From assembly GCA_003695205.1 (NCBI GenBank), contig RFIO01000063.1, positions 1-15,866 of the forward strand: a stretch of DNA of 15,866 nucleotides. Direction: 5' to 3'. This DNA comes from Deltaproteobacteria bacterium (GTDB lineage Bacteria > Desulfobacterota > Desulfuromonadia > Desulfuromonadales > Geothermobacteraceae). The notes under the pieces were generated by a model. It was not told the DNA's origin and did not search any database. It was given only the letters and a program-made list of their open reading frames with translations. This document shows, one piece after another, positions 1-7,219 of this stretch; within the stretch, counting starts at the first letter, position 1; each line of letters begins with the position of its first letter. The position numbers and the translations under genes are program-made.

Positions 1-23
1 ACCACCCGTCCAAAAAGGGGAAA

Positions 24-52
24 GGGGAAAGGTCAAAGGGTGACCTTCCCCC
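24..52 (-). other. GC-rich stem-loop, possible minus-strand terminator
   Basis: AAGGTCA (29-35) and TGACCTT (41-47) form a perfect 7-bp dyad around a 5-nt loop. It extends through G-runs and C-runs on either side with one mismatch. Read on the minus strand, the hairpin is followed by TTTCCCC and then a short T-run (12-17), so it could act as a weak intrinsic terminator for minus-strand transcription. It lies beyond the stronger terminator at 185-224 and close to the window edge, so its partner gene cannot be judged. It could also be an end of the repeat-like stretch next to it. Confidence 0.3.
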
Positions 53-69
53 GTTTCAAGGGCGAGGAT

Positions 70-180
70 TTTTTCGTCAGATCAAGGCGGGTTGCGACTG
101 AACGCGTAAGGCGTAGCCGGAGGCTACGTCGCACAAGTGAAGAGCAATCCAACGCCGAGCTGGCGGAAAAGGACCGCCCG
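70..180. repeat. Candidate intergenic repeat element with two hairpins
   Basis: This stretch has no convincing reading frame but holds two compact dyads. CGTAGCC (112-118) pairs with GGCTACG (122-128) around a 3-nt loop, and GGCGG (162-166) pairs with CCGCC (174-178) around a 7-nt loop. The arrangement resembles dispersed intergenic repeats (REP-like) of Desulfuromonadales genomes. Only one copy is in this window, so repetition cannot be shown here. The open frame that crosses it has composition unlike the real genes and I do not call it. Confidence 0.35.
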
Positions 181-184
181 TCCG

Positions 185-224
185 AAAAAAAGGCCCGGGT
201 GCGGAGGAGGATGCACCCGGGCCC
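185..224 (-). terminator. Strong intrinsic terminator, minus strand
   Basis: GGCCCGGGTGC (192-202) and GCACCCGGGCC (213-223) form a perfect 11-bp GC-rich stem with a 10-nt loop. On the minus strand the stem is followed at once by seven T residues (191-185). No such tract follows it on the plus strand, so it acts in the minus direction. It lies about 200 nt past the response-regulator stop codon, which is far for that gene but fits a separate short transcript. The loop sequence on the minus strand is rich in CCTCC, complementary to Shine-Dalgarno sequences. Confidence 0.85.
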
Positions 225-265
225 GAAAGACCCTATGGGGAGAAAGAGCAGGGTCCGTCAACAGT
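185..265 (-). ncRNA. Candidate sigma-54-dependent small RNA (about 80 nt)
   Basis: The proposed RNA starts about 12 nt after the -12 element of the sigma-54-like promoter at 276-293 and ends in the T-run of the terminator at 185-224, giving about 81 nt. No credible protein is encoded. It carries two pyrimidine-rich, C-rich segments, one single-stranded before the terminator stem (CTCTTTCTCCCC, plus 238-249) and one in the terminator loop (TCCTCCTCC, plus 203-211). Such segments are typical of small RNAs that bind ribosome sites. It lies directly downstream of an NtrC-family regulator gene in the same orientation. That is how CrcZ lies next to cbrB in Pseudomonas, although I see no sequence identity to CrcZ. 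Promoter, terminator and position are seen in the sequence; the RNA itself is inferred. Confidence 0.5.
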
Positions 266-310
266 ACCGAACCTTGAGCAAATACGATGCCAGCAACCCT
301 GCCCACTCTT
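241..310. repeat. Long inverted repeat flanking the sigma-54-like promoter
   Basis: AGAAAGAGCAGGGT (241-254) and ACCCTGCCCACTCTT (296-310) are imperfect inverted copies: seven perfect pairs at the inner end, then a longer imperfect stem. They enclose 41 nt that contain the promoter at 276-293. If transcription began upstream, the RNA would fold into one long hairpin. If it starts near 265, the dyad is a DNA feature and possibly an operator. Confidence 0.5.
276..293 (-). promoter_or_regulatory. Sigma-54 (-24/-12) promoter, minus strand
   Basis: The minus strand reads CTGGCATCGTATTTGCTC. Against the consensus YTGGCACGNNNNTTGCW it keeps the invariant GG (plus 290-291) and GC (plus 278-279) exactly 10 nt apart, and differs only at the two positions after TGGCA. 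The predicted start is near 265. Upstream is an AT-rich stretch (311-372, about -46 to -107), suitable for DNA bending, and then a dyad (383-412, about -118 to -147) where an enhancer-binding protein would sit. The neighbouring regulator gene encodes exactly such a protein. Confidence 0.6.
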
Positions 311-382
311 GCTATGCTTTATTTTACTTATTTATACTTAATTATCCACAACATTCTACAATTAAACTCAGTATTCAACGGC

Positions 383-412
383 CGAATCTGGCCAGTTTCA
401 AAGCCGGATTCG
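383..412. promoter_or_regulatory. Dyad downstream of regulator gene: candidate enhancer site or 3' stem-loop
   Basis: CGAATC (383-388) and GATTCG (407-412), continued by GGCC and GCCGG arms, form a 9-bp dyad with one mismatch around a short centre. It begins 11 nt beyond the regulator's stop codon. Its distance from the predicted start at 265 (about -118 to -147) is normal for an upstream activating sequence of an NtrC-type activator. It could also be a 3'-end stem-loop of the regulator mRNA, but no T-run follows it on the minus strand, so it is a poor intrinsic terminator. Confidence 0.4.
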
Positions 413-423
413 CCACCCGCGTC

Positions 424-1803
424 TCAGTCTGCCTCACGAAAACCGTATTTTTCCAGCTTGTAGCGCAACGTCCCCCGAGGGACACCGAGCATCCTCGCGG
501 TTTTGGCGACATTGCCGCCGGTAATCCCGATTGCTTTGCCAATCAGTTCCTTCTCGATATCGGCCAGCATGTCCTCTAGGGCTATACCGCCGGGAGGGAT
601 CTCGAAACTGAAGGGGGACTCGGCCCTTGGCGTTTCCCCCCAGATTTCTCCGGGCAGATGCTCGGGACCGATCACCTCGACGTTGTGCATGATGCAGACA
701 CGCTCGACGACGTTCTTCAGTTCCCGGACGTTGCCGGGCCAGTGGTAGCGGCAGAGCAGGTCGAGGGCCTCGCGCGAAACTCCGCGCATCTTCTTGTTGA
801 AGGCCTTGGCGAAGATGGCGATGAAATGATCGAGCAGCGGAGCGATATCCTCACGCCGTTCCCGCAGCGGCAGAACGTGGATAGGAAAGACATTGAGGCG
901 GTAGAAGAGATCCTCGCGAAACTCCTTCTGTTCGATCGCCTCCTTCAGGTCTCGATTGGTGGCGGCAACCACGCGCACGTCGATATCGATATTGCGGGTT
1001 CCCCCCAGCCGGCGGATGCGCCGGTCCTCGAGAACGCGCAGCAGCTTGACCTGCAGATTGAGATCCATCTCCCCGACTTCGTCAAGAAAGATGGTTCCGC
1101 CGTTGGCTTCCTCGAACAGGCCGATTTTGCGGGCCTTGGCGTCGGTAAAGGCGCCGCGCTCGTGACCGAACAGTTCGGTCTCCAGCAGGTTGAAGGGGAG
1201 ACTGCCGCAGTTGATCTCGACAAAGGGACGATTGCGGCGAGGCGACAGGTCATGAATCGCCCGGGCCACCAGTTCCTTGCCGACGCCGCTTTCGCCAGTG
1301 ACCAGCACGGTCGCGGTCTCGTGCTTGGCTACCTCCCTGACCTGGCGATAGACCTGCTCGAGGTGGCTGCTAGCCCCGACCATATCGTTACCGAGGCCCT
1401 GGCGGCTTCCTCGCCTGAGTTGGCGCACCTCGCGTCGCAGACTCTGGGTTTCCAGGGCCAGGCGCACGATCAGATGGATGGCGTCGGCCTTGAACGGCTT
1501 CTTTATGTAGTCGTAGGCGCCGAGCTTCAAGGCCTCGACAGCACTCTCGACCGTTCCGTACCCGGTTATGATGATGACCAGGATGCCAGGATCGATCTCC
1601 CTGAGCATCCTGAGAACATCGAGGCCGCTGGCCGTGCCGAGGTTGAGATCGAGCAGCACCAGATCGATCTCCTCCTCGGAGACCATGTTGATGGCCGCCT
1701 CGCCATTATCGACCGAAAAGGTGCGGTATCCATCCTCGGAAAGGATGCGCTCGAGGTTTTCCCGGATGAAGGCCTCGTCATCGACAATAAGAATCTTTTC
1801 CAT
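424..1803 (-). CDS. Sigma-54-dependent response regulator, NtrC family
   Basis: This 459-aa protein has the three-domain NtrC layout. The receiver domain (1-120) has the acidic pair D8-D9, phospho-acceptor D52, T80 and K102. The AAA+ domain (about 140-375) has Walker A GESGVGKE (170-177), the sigma-54 contact loop as GAFTDA (217-222) instead of the usual GAFTGA, and Walker B GTIFLDE (236-242). A Fis-type helix-turn-helix ([18 protein letters not shown]) lies near the C-terminus. It should activate sigma-54 promoters after phosphorylation. The ATG at 1803 is chosen over a GTG at 1812 because it gives the standard [10 protein letters not shown] start. The gene follows the large sensor kinase, its likely partner, but a terminator lies between them. 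Its targets are unknown; the sigma-54-like promoter just downstream is the obvious candidate. Confidence 0.93.
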   Translation of the reverse strand: MEKILIVDDEAFIRENLERILSEDGYRTFSVDNGEAAINMVSEEEIDLVLLDLNLGTASGLDVLRMLREIDPGILVIIITGYGTVESAVEALKLGAYDYIKKPFKADAIHLIVRLALETQSLRREVRQLRRGSRQGLGNDMVGASSHLEQVYRQVREVAKHETATVLVTGESGVGKELVARAIHDLSPRRNRPFVEINCGSLPFNLLETELFGHERGAFTDAKARKIGLFEEANGGTIFLDEVGEMDLNLQVKLLRVLEDRRIRRLGGTRNIDIDVRVVAATNRDLKEAIEQKEFREDLFYRLNVFPIHVLPLRERREDIAPLLDHFIAIFAKAFNKKMRGVSREALDLLCRYHWPGNVRELKNVVERVCIMHNVEVIGPEHLPGEIWGETPRAESPFSFEIPPGGIALEDMLADIEKELIGKAIGITGGNVAKTARMLGVPRGTLRYKLEKYGFREAD

Positions 1804-1883
1804 CAGCTGCACTCGCCCCGAAACATGACATCGTTTTTCTGAAACGTATACAGAGTCTAGGGCAAGAGTGGCTCATGAGCAAT

Positions 1884-1910
1884 AAAAAAGTGGTGACTTT
1901 TCGCCACCAC
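1884..1910 (-). terminator. Intrinsic terminator between sensor kinase and regulator
   Basis: On the minus strand GTGGTGGC pairs with GTCACCAC (8 bp including one G-T pair) around a GAAAA loop. Six T residues follow (plus 1889-1884). It starts about 41 nt after the kinase stop codon. Most kinase transcripts should therefore end before the regulator, which would be expressed by read-through or from its own promoter in 1804-1883. I found no convincing sigma-70 promoter in that gap. Confidence 0.75.
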
Positions 1911-1951
1911 AAAGGGCCTTATCGACAAACCAAAACAAAATGTGGCGAAGA

Positions 1952-4450
1952 TCAGCCGGAGGCAGGCAGCCAGATGCGGAACAGGCTTCCCTGCCCGACA
2001 CGACTCTCGGCATCGATGCGGCCACCGTGTTCGGAAATGATGTTATGGGTAATGGCAAGGCCAAGCCCCGTTCCCCCCTCCTTGCTGGTATAGAAGGGCT
2101 CGAAAATCATCTCCAGCCGGTCGGAGTCCATGCCGATGCCGGTATCGCGGATGGTTACCAGTACACCGTCATCGCAGGACGCAACTCCGACATGCAGCGT
2201 CCCGCCGTCGGGCATCGAATCCATGGCGTTGGTAACCAGGTTGAGCAGGGCCTGCTTGATGCGGTTGGCGTCGAAACGGATGGTCGGCAGCTTCTGCTCC
2301 CGGTCGAACACCAGCTTGATTCCCTGCTTCTCGAGTTGCTTGCCCACGAGCAGCAGCAGCTCCTCGACCACCCGCGAGAGATCCCCGGGCTTTTTCTCGC
2401 CGCGCGTGACGGTTGAAAAACTGAGCAGGCTGCCGACCAGCCCTTCGAGCCTTTCGATCTCCTGCAGTGCCCGACGGATCAGCTCCTGGTCGTTCTGCTG
2501 ATGCAGCAGCCGGTCGTGCAGCTCATCCAGCAGCAGGCTGATGCCGGTCAGCGGATTGCGCACCTCGTGCGCCAGCCCGGCGGAGAGCCGACCGAGCGAG
2601 GCGAGACGCTCCATACGCTCCATGCGCTGGCGCATCTGTACGCGTTCGGTCAGATCCTCAATGGTGACGATATGTCCTGACAGATGCCGATGCCCCAGGG
2701 GGAAAAGGGCGAGGCGGAAGGTCAGCACCCTTCCCTCGCGCTCCAGAGTGACGTACTCGCTCCAGCGCGGCAGCTGCTCCTCCTTCAGTCCGCGGCCGAG
2801 GCTTTCTGCCAGTTCGGGCCAGGCGGCCAGCAGCTGCTGCCAGTGTACCGATTGGTCGACTCCTTCGAGTTCGAGCATTTTGCGTGCCGGACCGTTGAGG
2901 GAGCTGATCTGCCCTTCGGTCGTCAGGGTAAGGATGCCTGTTTCGATGTTTTCGAAAACCGTTTCCTTGAAATTGCGCTCGCTCAGAATCTCCTTGCGTG
3001 AGCGTCGCAGGTCTTCGAGGGTGCGCAGCAGACGTTCACGCCGGGTCTGCAATTCCGCCGCCATGGTATTGAAGGAGCGTGTCAGCTGACCGATCTCATC
3101 TTCGGACGACACGGCGATACTCGTCGACAGGTTGCCCCGGGCCATCTCCCGGGTACCACGAATCAGGTCCTGCAGCGGCAGGGCGATACCGCGCGACAGC
3201 TGATAGGCTGCAACGAAGACAGCCAGGCCGGTCAGGGTGATGAGAAACCAGCTCTGGGTCATGAAGGAGGTGAACTGCTTCTGAATCAGGCTGGCCGCCT
3301 GCAGCGCCGGCTGGTGGAAATTCTTGACCTCGGCACCGATGGTGATACCGCCGAAGATCCCCTTTCTCCCGTACGCACCGCCTTCGTAGAAGATCGGTGC
3401 GTAAGCCATGATCTTCTGCGACCCGCCGACATTGGTGACATCAACGACGCCCGATTTGCCGGCCTGCACCTGCCGGGCGGCCACCGGGTAATTGGGATGG
3501 ACGAAACCCGCGTACAGCAGGTTGAAGGGAATGACCCCGCGTGCAACCAGCTCGGGCGAGGTCTGCTCGGTGTAGGGCGGCACCAGCTGTCCGTTGCTGT
3601 CCAGCCCCCTGATATCCCAGGGCTTGGGGTGGGTGATGATCCAGCCTTCGTCATCAAACATGAAGGCGTAATTGCCGCTGTCGTAGGAAGGATAGACGAC
3701 GTAGCGTTCGCGGGTGGGGGTGATGTGCTGGGTGAATTCCATCAGGTGGCGGTGGTCGAGGCTGAGGACGATCACCCCCTTGAGACGGCCTTCAACGTCG
3801 CGCACCGGGGTGGCGAACCGTATCACCCCCCTGAAGGGACGCCCATTGACGGCTTCCTCCGGGCGTTCGGCCCCGGCCAGCGCCTCGACCTTGTCGACAT
3901 GCCAGCCGGTCACATGCGAGACGTAGATTCTGCCCGCGGGCAGTTCCGCGGCCCGTTGGAAATAGTCTTCGCTGCGGTAGGTGGTGTTTTCGGGACGCGA
4001 GACGTCGCGCAGCTCCATCGACAGGTCGCCGTTGACGATGCGGATGCGCTCATGGCCATCCGCATTGATGAAGGTGACCTCACTGTAGAGCAGCAGATCC
4101 TCGAGAACATCGCGGGCCGGTTCGACATCCAGCCGGCGGTACCAGATCTGCCGTCGGTGGGAACGGGCGAAATCCCTGTACATGCCGGCATCGACCGGCA
4201 GCAGGCTCAAGGCGCGCAGGTCTTCCTCGGCCGAGCGGAGAAAATCCCCCACCTCGCGGGCGACCAGTTCGGCACGCACCTCCAGGGCCTCGGCCGCCTG
4301 CTCGTTCAGGGCCCGGGTCGCACCTTCCAGCAACAGCTTTTCCACCAGCCTCAGGCTGTGGCTGGAATTGAGCGCCAGCAGAACCAGGGGGAGGATCGAC
4401 AGGACCCAGAAGGCGATCAGAACCTTGCGATGCAGGTTGAGTCGGAACAT
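1952..4450 (-). CDS. Membrane sensor histidine kinase (Cache-HAMP-PAS-HisKA-HATPase)
   Basis: This 832-aa kinase has an N-terminal membrane helix (about 10-28), then a large periplasmic region (about 30-395) of the double-Cache type. Motifs such as [19 protein letters not shown] and [15 protein letters not shown] recall ligand-binding Cache modules. A second helix (about 401-417) follows, then HAMP (about 420-470), a coiled linker, a PAS domain (about 492-600), HisKA with phospho-accepting H628 in [12 protein letters not shown], and an ATPase domain with N box ([11 protein letters not shown]), [14 protein letters not shown] and GGTGLGLAI. All catalytic motifs are intact. It should sense an extracytoplasmic small molecule and phosphorylate the NtrC-type regulator encoded next. 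The ligand is not predictable from sequence. Start: the ATG at 4450; the ribosome site before it is weak. The upstream gap of 70 bp holds a small hairpin (CGGCG/CGCCG). Confidence 0.93.
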   Translation of the reverse strand: MFRLNLHRKVLIAFWVLSILPLVLLALNSSHSLRLVEKLLLEGATRALNEQAAEALEVRAELVAREVGDFLRSAEEDLRALSLLPVDAGMYRDFARSHRRQIWYRRLDVEPARDVLEDLLLYSEVTFINADGHERIRIVNGDLSMELRDVSRPENTTYRSEDYFQRAAELPAGRIYVSHVTGWHVDKVEALAGAERPEEAVNGRPFRGVIRFATPVRDVEGRLKGVIVLSLDHRHLMEFTQHITPTRERYVVYPSYDSGNYAFMFDDEGWIITHPKPWDIRGLDSNGQLVPPYTEQTSPELVARGVIPFNLLYAGFVHPNYPVAARQVQAGKSGVVDVTNVGGSQKIMAYAPIFYEGGAYGRKGIFGGITIGAEVKNFHQPALQAASLIQKQFTSFMTQSWFLITLTGLAVFVAAYQLSRGIALPLQDLIRGTREMARGNLSTSIAVSSEDEIGQLTRSFNTMAAELQTRRERLLRTLEDLRRSRKEILSERNFKETVFENIETGILTLTTEGQISSLNGPARKMLELEGVDQSVHWQQLLAAWPELAESLGRGLKEEQLPRWSEYVTLEREGRVLTFRLALFPLGHRHLSGHIVTIEDLTERVQMRQRMERMERLASLGRLSAGLAHEVRNPLTGISLLLDELHDRLLHQQNDQELIRRALQEIERLEGLVGSLLSFSTVTRGEKKPGDLSRVVEELLLLVGKQLEKQGIKLVFDREQKLPTIRFDANRIKQALLNLVTNAMDSMPDGGTLHVGVASCDDGVLVTIRDTGIGMDSDRLEMIFEPFYTSKEGGTGLGLAITHNIISEHGGRIDAESRVGQGSLFRIWLPASG

Positions 4451-4520
4451 CGGCTACCGGCCCCGCACGGCGAGGCAACATTGCAGCGGCGGACGCCGTC
4501 CCCGGCTCATGCGCAGGGGA

Positions 4521-5489
4521 TCAGAGACTGCGGCCCACCACGTAGTCGGCGAGGGTACACAGAGCCGTCTTTTCGGCGGAATCGGGAAAAATGTCAAGGC
4601 GGGCCTTGGCCTGGCTGACCAGTTCGGCCGCACGCCGGCGGGTGTAGTCGATGCCACCGTAACGCTCGATCAGGGCGACCACTTCCTCGACGTGGGAATC
4701 TTCCAGTTCGTCGAGTTCGACGATTTCCTCCACCCGATGCGCCTCGTCGGCATCAGCGTGGCGCAGGGTGTGGATCAATGGCAGGGTCATCTTCCCCTCG
4801 GCCAGGTCCTGCCCCCGGCGCTTGCCGAACTCCTTCTGGTCGGCAACGTAGTCCAGAGCATCGTCCATGAACTGGAATGCGATACCCAGCTCCATGCCCA
4901 CTTCACGCAGCGCCTCCTCCTGCTCAGTCGTGGCGCCGGCAAGGATGGCGCCACACTGGCAGGCCGCGGCCATCAGCACGGCCGTCTTGTTGCGAACTAC
5001 CTCGATGTAGCGTTCCTCGGTCAACTCGAGGTCACAGGTCGACACCAGCTGCAGCACTTCCCCTTCGGCCATCATGGTCGTGGCATCGGAAAGCGCCTTA
5101 AGGATGGCGAGGTTGCCGTCGCGCACCATGATGGAGAAGGATTTGGCGAAGAGGAAATCGCCCACCAGCACGGAGGCCTCATTGCCCCAGACCGCGTTGG
5201 CGGAGGCATTGCCCCGTCGCAGGGCGGCGCCGTCAACGACATCGTCATGCAACAGGGTTGCGGTGTGGATAAATTCCACAACGCTGGCCAGGCCGATATG
5301 CCTGTCGCCCCGGTATCCGGCCAGGCGGGCCGACAGTAGCAGCAGCATGGGGCGAACGCGCTTGCCGCCACTGCCCAGCACATATTCGCCGACCTTGCGT
5401 ATCAGAACGACGTCCGAGGCCAGGTCCTCGCGGAACTGAGCTTCGACCGCGCCGAGATCGTTTTTAAGTAATTCCAATACGTTCTGCAT
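4521..5489 (-). CDS. ispB: Trans-polyprenyl diphosphate synthase (IspB/HepT type)
   Basis: This 322-aa protein is an all-trans prenyl chain elongating enzyme. It condenses isopentenyl diphosphate onto an allylic diphosphate, most likely to make the octaprenyl-to-nonaprenyl tail of menaquinone. Visible motifs are GSGGKRVRP near the N-terminus (substrate binding), the first aspartate-rich motif LLHDDVVD with the following RRG, a lysine in RNKTA, and the second aspartate-rich motif FQFMDDALDY followed by GKRRGQDLAEGK. The length is normal for the family. The ATG at 5489 is preferred to a TTG one codon upstream. It lies 26 nt after the upstream kinase and 70 nt before the large kinase, so the three genes probably share a transcript. 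Chain length cannot be read from the sequence with certainty, so the symbol is given by family. Confidence 0.88.
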   Translation of the reverse strand: MQNVLELLKNDLGAVEAQFREDLASDVVLIRKVGEYVLGSGGKRVRPMLLLLSARLAGYRGDRHIGLASVVEFIHTATLLHDDVVDGAALRRGNASANAVWGNEASVLVGDFLFAKSFSIMVRDGNLAILKALSDATTMMAEGEVLQLVSTCDLELTEERYIEVVRNKTAVLMAAACQCGAILAGATTEQEEALREVGMELGIAFQFMDDALDYVADQKEFGKRRGQDLAEGKMTLPLIHTLRHADADEAHRVEEIVELDELEDSHVEEVVALIERYGGIDYTRRRAAELVSQAKARLDIFPDSAEKTALCTLADYVVGRSL

Positions 5490-5515
5490 CAATTCGACCG
5501 CCAGGGAAAGTCCGG

Positions 5516-7051
5516 CTATGGTAAGAAATCGCCCTTCTGGTTGTCAAAGCTTTTTTCCGTCTCCGTACCGGGCAGGATCAGACGGAAACAAGCTCCGGAT
5601 TCGGTTTCAACCAGGTCAAGACTGCCGCCATGATCCTCCACCAGCTTCCGGCACAGGGAAAGGCCCAACCCCGTCCCTTCGTCGCCCGACTTGGTGGAGT
5701 AGAAAGGCTCGAAAATCCGCTCGGCGATCTCCTTCGGAACCCCTGGCCCGCTGTCCCTGACCAGCAGTTCAACCTGCTCTCCTCCGGCCCTGAGTTCAAC
5801 CTCAATGCGCCCCTGCCCCTCCATGGCCTGGGCGGCATTGAGCAGCAGGTTGATCAGTACCTGCCGCAGCTGATCGGCATCCCCCATGACCCTGAAGGGA
5901 CCGTTCGCCGGTCGCAGAACCAGCTCGACCTGCCGGAACAGCTTCTGGGGACGCAGGCTGTCGAAAATTCCGGCAGCCAGATCATGAAGGTCGACCCCGA
6001 TCATCTCTTCGGGCACCGACCGGGCCAGGCCCAGCAACCCGCCGGTAATGCGTCGGCATCGGCGGCACTCCTCGATGATCCCGAGAACATCGTCCCGGCG
6101 CGGGTCGTCCTCGGCGAGATCCTCGAGCAGGAGTTCCGCATAACCGAGAATGATCCCGACCGGGTTGTCGATTTCGTGGGAAACTCCGGCCGCCAGCTGG
6201 CCGATGGCGGCCAACCGCTCAGAACGGATGAGCTGCATCTGGACCCGGCGCAGTTCCTCGTTGGCACTGTGCAGTTCCCGGTTGCGTTCGGTCAGGGATC
6301 GTCGGCTGGCATCGAGGCTGGCCGCCATTTCATTGAAAGCCAGTGCCAGTTCACCGACCTCGTCCTGCCTGTCCACCGGAATCTTGGTGTCAAGCCGACC
6401 CTCGCCGATGGCACGCACCCCCCGGGTCAGCTCCTCCAGCGGCCGGGTGAAACGCCGGGCAACCAGGCCCGCCAGCAGAAGGGAGATACCCAGGGCGCCT
6501 ATGGCAATCAGCGCAAACCGGACCCGAATTTCCCCGATCCGTTCGGCGACCTGCCGGGTGCTGACCAGGTATCGGGCAAAGAGGATGCGTTCGCCCGTCG
6601 GGCCGGCAACAGGAACGAGCAGATCCAGAACCGGGGGGCCGTCCGGCAGCTCCCGCAGCCAGGCATGAACATCTTCCCCTCTGCCGCCTTCGCCAAGGTC
6701 GGTCGACTCCAGGGTTTCAGGCAGGGGGACGGCACGATGCAGACCGAAGGGGTCCGACAGATAAAGTCTTCGGCCTCGGGCACTGTAGAGCGCGACGCGC
6801 ATCAGGTCAGGGTTGGCGGCAAGCAGACGCCCGACCTGATGATGCGCCGGCGAATCCCCGGCGAACTGGCCGCGAAAAAGCTTCATTACTTCGGGGGTGG
6901 CAAAACGAACGAAGGCACGGCTCTGGTCGAAAAGGGCACGGTGCCACTGACTGGCCTGGTTACGCTCCAGAACGAAAAAGGCGGTCAGCAGCACGACCGC
7001 CAGAATGGCCCCGGTATAGAGAAAGAGTTTGGCACCAATGCCGAGTTTCAC
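5516..7051 (-). CDS. Membrane sensor histidine kinase with HAMP domain
   Basis: Read from the GTG at 7051, this is a 511-aa kinase. It has a membrane helix (about 7-27), a periplasmic domain of about 150 residues without a family I recognise, a second helix (about 179-198), HAMP (about 199-250), a coiled linker, HisKA with H292 in GVSHEIDNPVG, and an ATPase domain with NLLLNAAQAM, RDSGPGVP, FEPFYSTK and GTGLGLSL. The GTG start is preferred to a start at 7174. A good minus-strand promoter (7091-7120) lies downstream of 7174, the extra residues look unlike a signal anchor, and GGA lies 9 nt upstream of the GTG. No response regulator is adjacent. It may share the NtrC-type regulator or act with one encoded elsewhere. 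Because it is divergent from the cbb3 operon, a role in respiratory control is plausible but unproven. Confidence 0.88.
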   Translation of the reverse strand: MKLGIGAKLFLYTGAILAVVLLTAFFVLERNQASQWHRALFDQSRAFVRFATPEVMKLFRGQFAGDSPAHHQVGRLLAANPDLMRVALYSARGRRLYLSDPFGLHRAVPLPETLESTDLGEGGRGEDVHAWLRELPDGPPVLDLLVPVAGPTGERILFARYLVSTRQVAERIGEIRVRFALIAIGALGISLLLAGLVARRFTRPLEELTRGVRAIGEGRLDTKIPVDRQDEVGELALAFNEMAASLDASRRSLTERNRELHSANEELRRVQMQLIRSERLAAIGQLAAGVSHEIDNPVGIILGYAELLLEDLAEDDPRRDDVLGIIEECRRCRRITGGLLGLARSVPEEMIGVDLHDLAAGIFDSLRPQKLFRQVELVLRPANGPFRVMGDADQLRQVLINLLLNAAQAMEGQGRIEVELRAGGEQVELLVRDSGPGVPKEIAERIFEPFYSTKSGDEGTGLGLSLCRKLVEDHGGSLDLVETESGACFRLILPGTETEKSFDNQKGDFLP

Positions 7052-7090
7052 GTATTGAGGTCCGTAAATAACTGAAAAGAGGTTCAATCG

Positions 7091-7120
7091 AGCATAGGTA
7101 AGCCGGTTGCCGGCTGTCAA
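7091..7120 (-). promoter_or_regulatory. Sigma-70 promoter for the divergent kinase gene
   Basis: On the minus strand a perfect -35 TTGACA (plus 7120-7115) is followed after 18 nt by TATGCT (plus 7096-7091), a four-of-six match to TATAAT. The predicted start near 7084 gives a leader of about 33 nt before the GTG at 7051. It is back to back with the cbb3 promoter, and the two -35 elements are part of an inverted repeat (CTGTCAAG 7114-7121, CTTGACAG 7151-7158). Confidence 0.6.
7101..7115. promoter_or_regulatory. 15-bp palindrome, candidate operator of the kinase promoter
   Basis: AGCCGGTTGCCGGCT is a perfect palindrome with 6-bp arms around TTG. It lies inside the spacer of the minus-strand promoter and abuts its -35 element, where a bound protein would block RNA polymerase. 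Two more CCGG cores follow at 7126-7129 and 7135-7138, between the divergent promoters. The cognate protein is unknown. Confidence 0.4.
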
Positions 7121-7151
7121 GCGTACCGGCATGTCCGGCGGGAATTTCCTC

Positions 7152-7180
7152 TTGACAGTCCCATGAGCGGCCACTATTAT
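7152..7180 (+). promoter_or_regulatory. Sigma-70 promoter of the cbb3 oxidase operon
   Basis: Perfect -35 TTGACA (7152-7157), optimal 17-nt spacer, and -10 TATTAT (7175-7180; five of six matches). The predicted start near 7187 gives a leader of about 92 nt before ccoN. A near-consensus promoter on an oxidase operon in a probable anaerobe suggests control by repression rather than by a weak promoter needing an activator. I see no FNR box (TTGAT-N4-ATCAA). Confidence 0.8.
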
Positions 7181-7183
7181 TAT

Positions 7184-7196
7184 GACCGTTTTGGTC
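7184..7196. promoter_or_regulatory. Inverted repeat at the cbb3 start site, candidate repressor operator
   Basis: GACC (7184-7187) and GGTC (7193-7196) are inverted around GTTTT. The element starts 3 bp after the -10 hexamer and covers the predicted transcription start, the usual place for a steric repressor site. I cannot assign it to a regulator family with confidence. Confidence 0.5.
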
Positions 7197-7203
7197 TTAA
7201 ATT

Positions 7204-7219
7204 AGAGTCACTTGACTCT
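7204..7219. promoter_or_regulatory. 16-bp palindrome in the cbb3 leader, candidate operator
   Basis: AGAGTCACTTGACTCT has perfect 7-bp arms around a 2-bp centre. It lies 8 bp after the first inverted repeat, about +18 to +33 from the predicted start, so the two centres are about two helical turns apart. In RNA it could fold only with a 2-nt loop, which is unfavourable, so a DNA-binding role is more likely. Further on, CGGTTT (7221-7226) and AAACCG (7242-7247) could form a leader hairpin. Confidence 0.5.

Noticed and set aside
124..306. 60-codon minus-strand open frame over the putative small RNA
   Set aside because: It runs straight through the terminator hairpin and T-run and has no ribosome site, so it is not a credible protein.
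658..1842. Long plus-strand open frame (394 codons) opposite the response regulator
   Set aside because: It mirrors the regulator's codons, as is common in GC-rich genes. It has no ribosome site and no recognisable domain, while the minus-strand protein has every family motif.
1861..1880. Possible second sigma-54 promoter before the regulator gene (TTGCCC with upstream sequence on the minus strand)
   Set aside because: The -24 element has TG instead of the invariant GG at the required spacing, so the match is too poor.
5630..7075. Long plus-strand open frame (481 codons) opposite the HAMP kinase; likewise 3314-4618 opposite the Cache kinase
   Set aside because: These are antisense shadows of well-defined kinases, with no motifs of their own.
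7052..7174. Longer N-terminus for the HAMP kinase, starting at 7174
   Set aside because: The extra 41 residues would be encoded upstream of the best minus-strand promoter and overlap the oxidase promoter. The sequence reads into a normal membrane anchor only from 7051.
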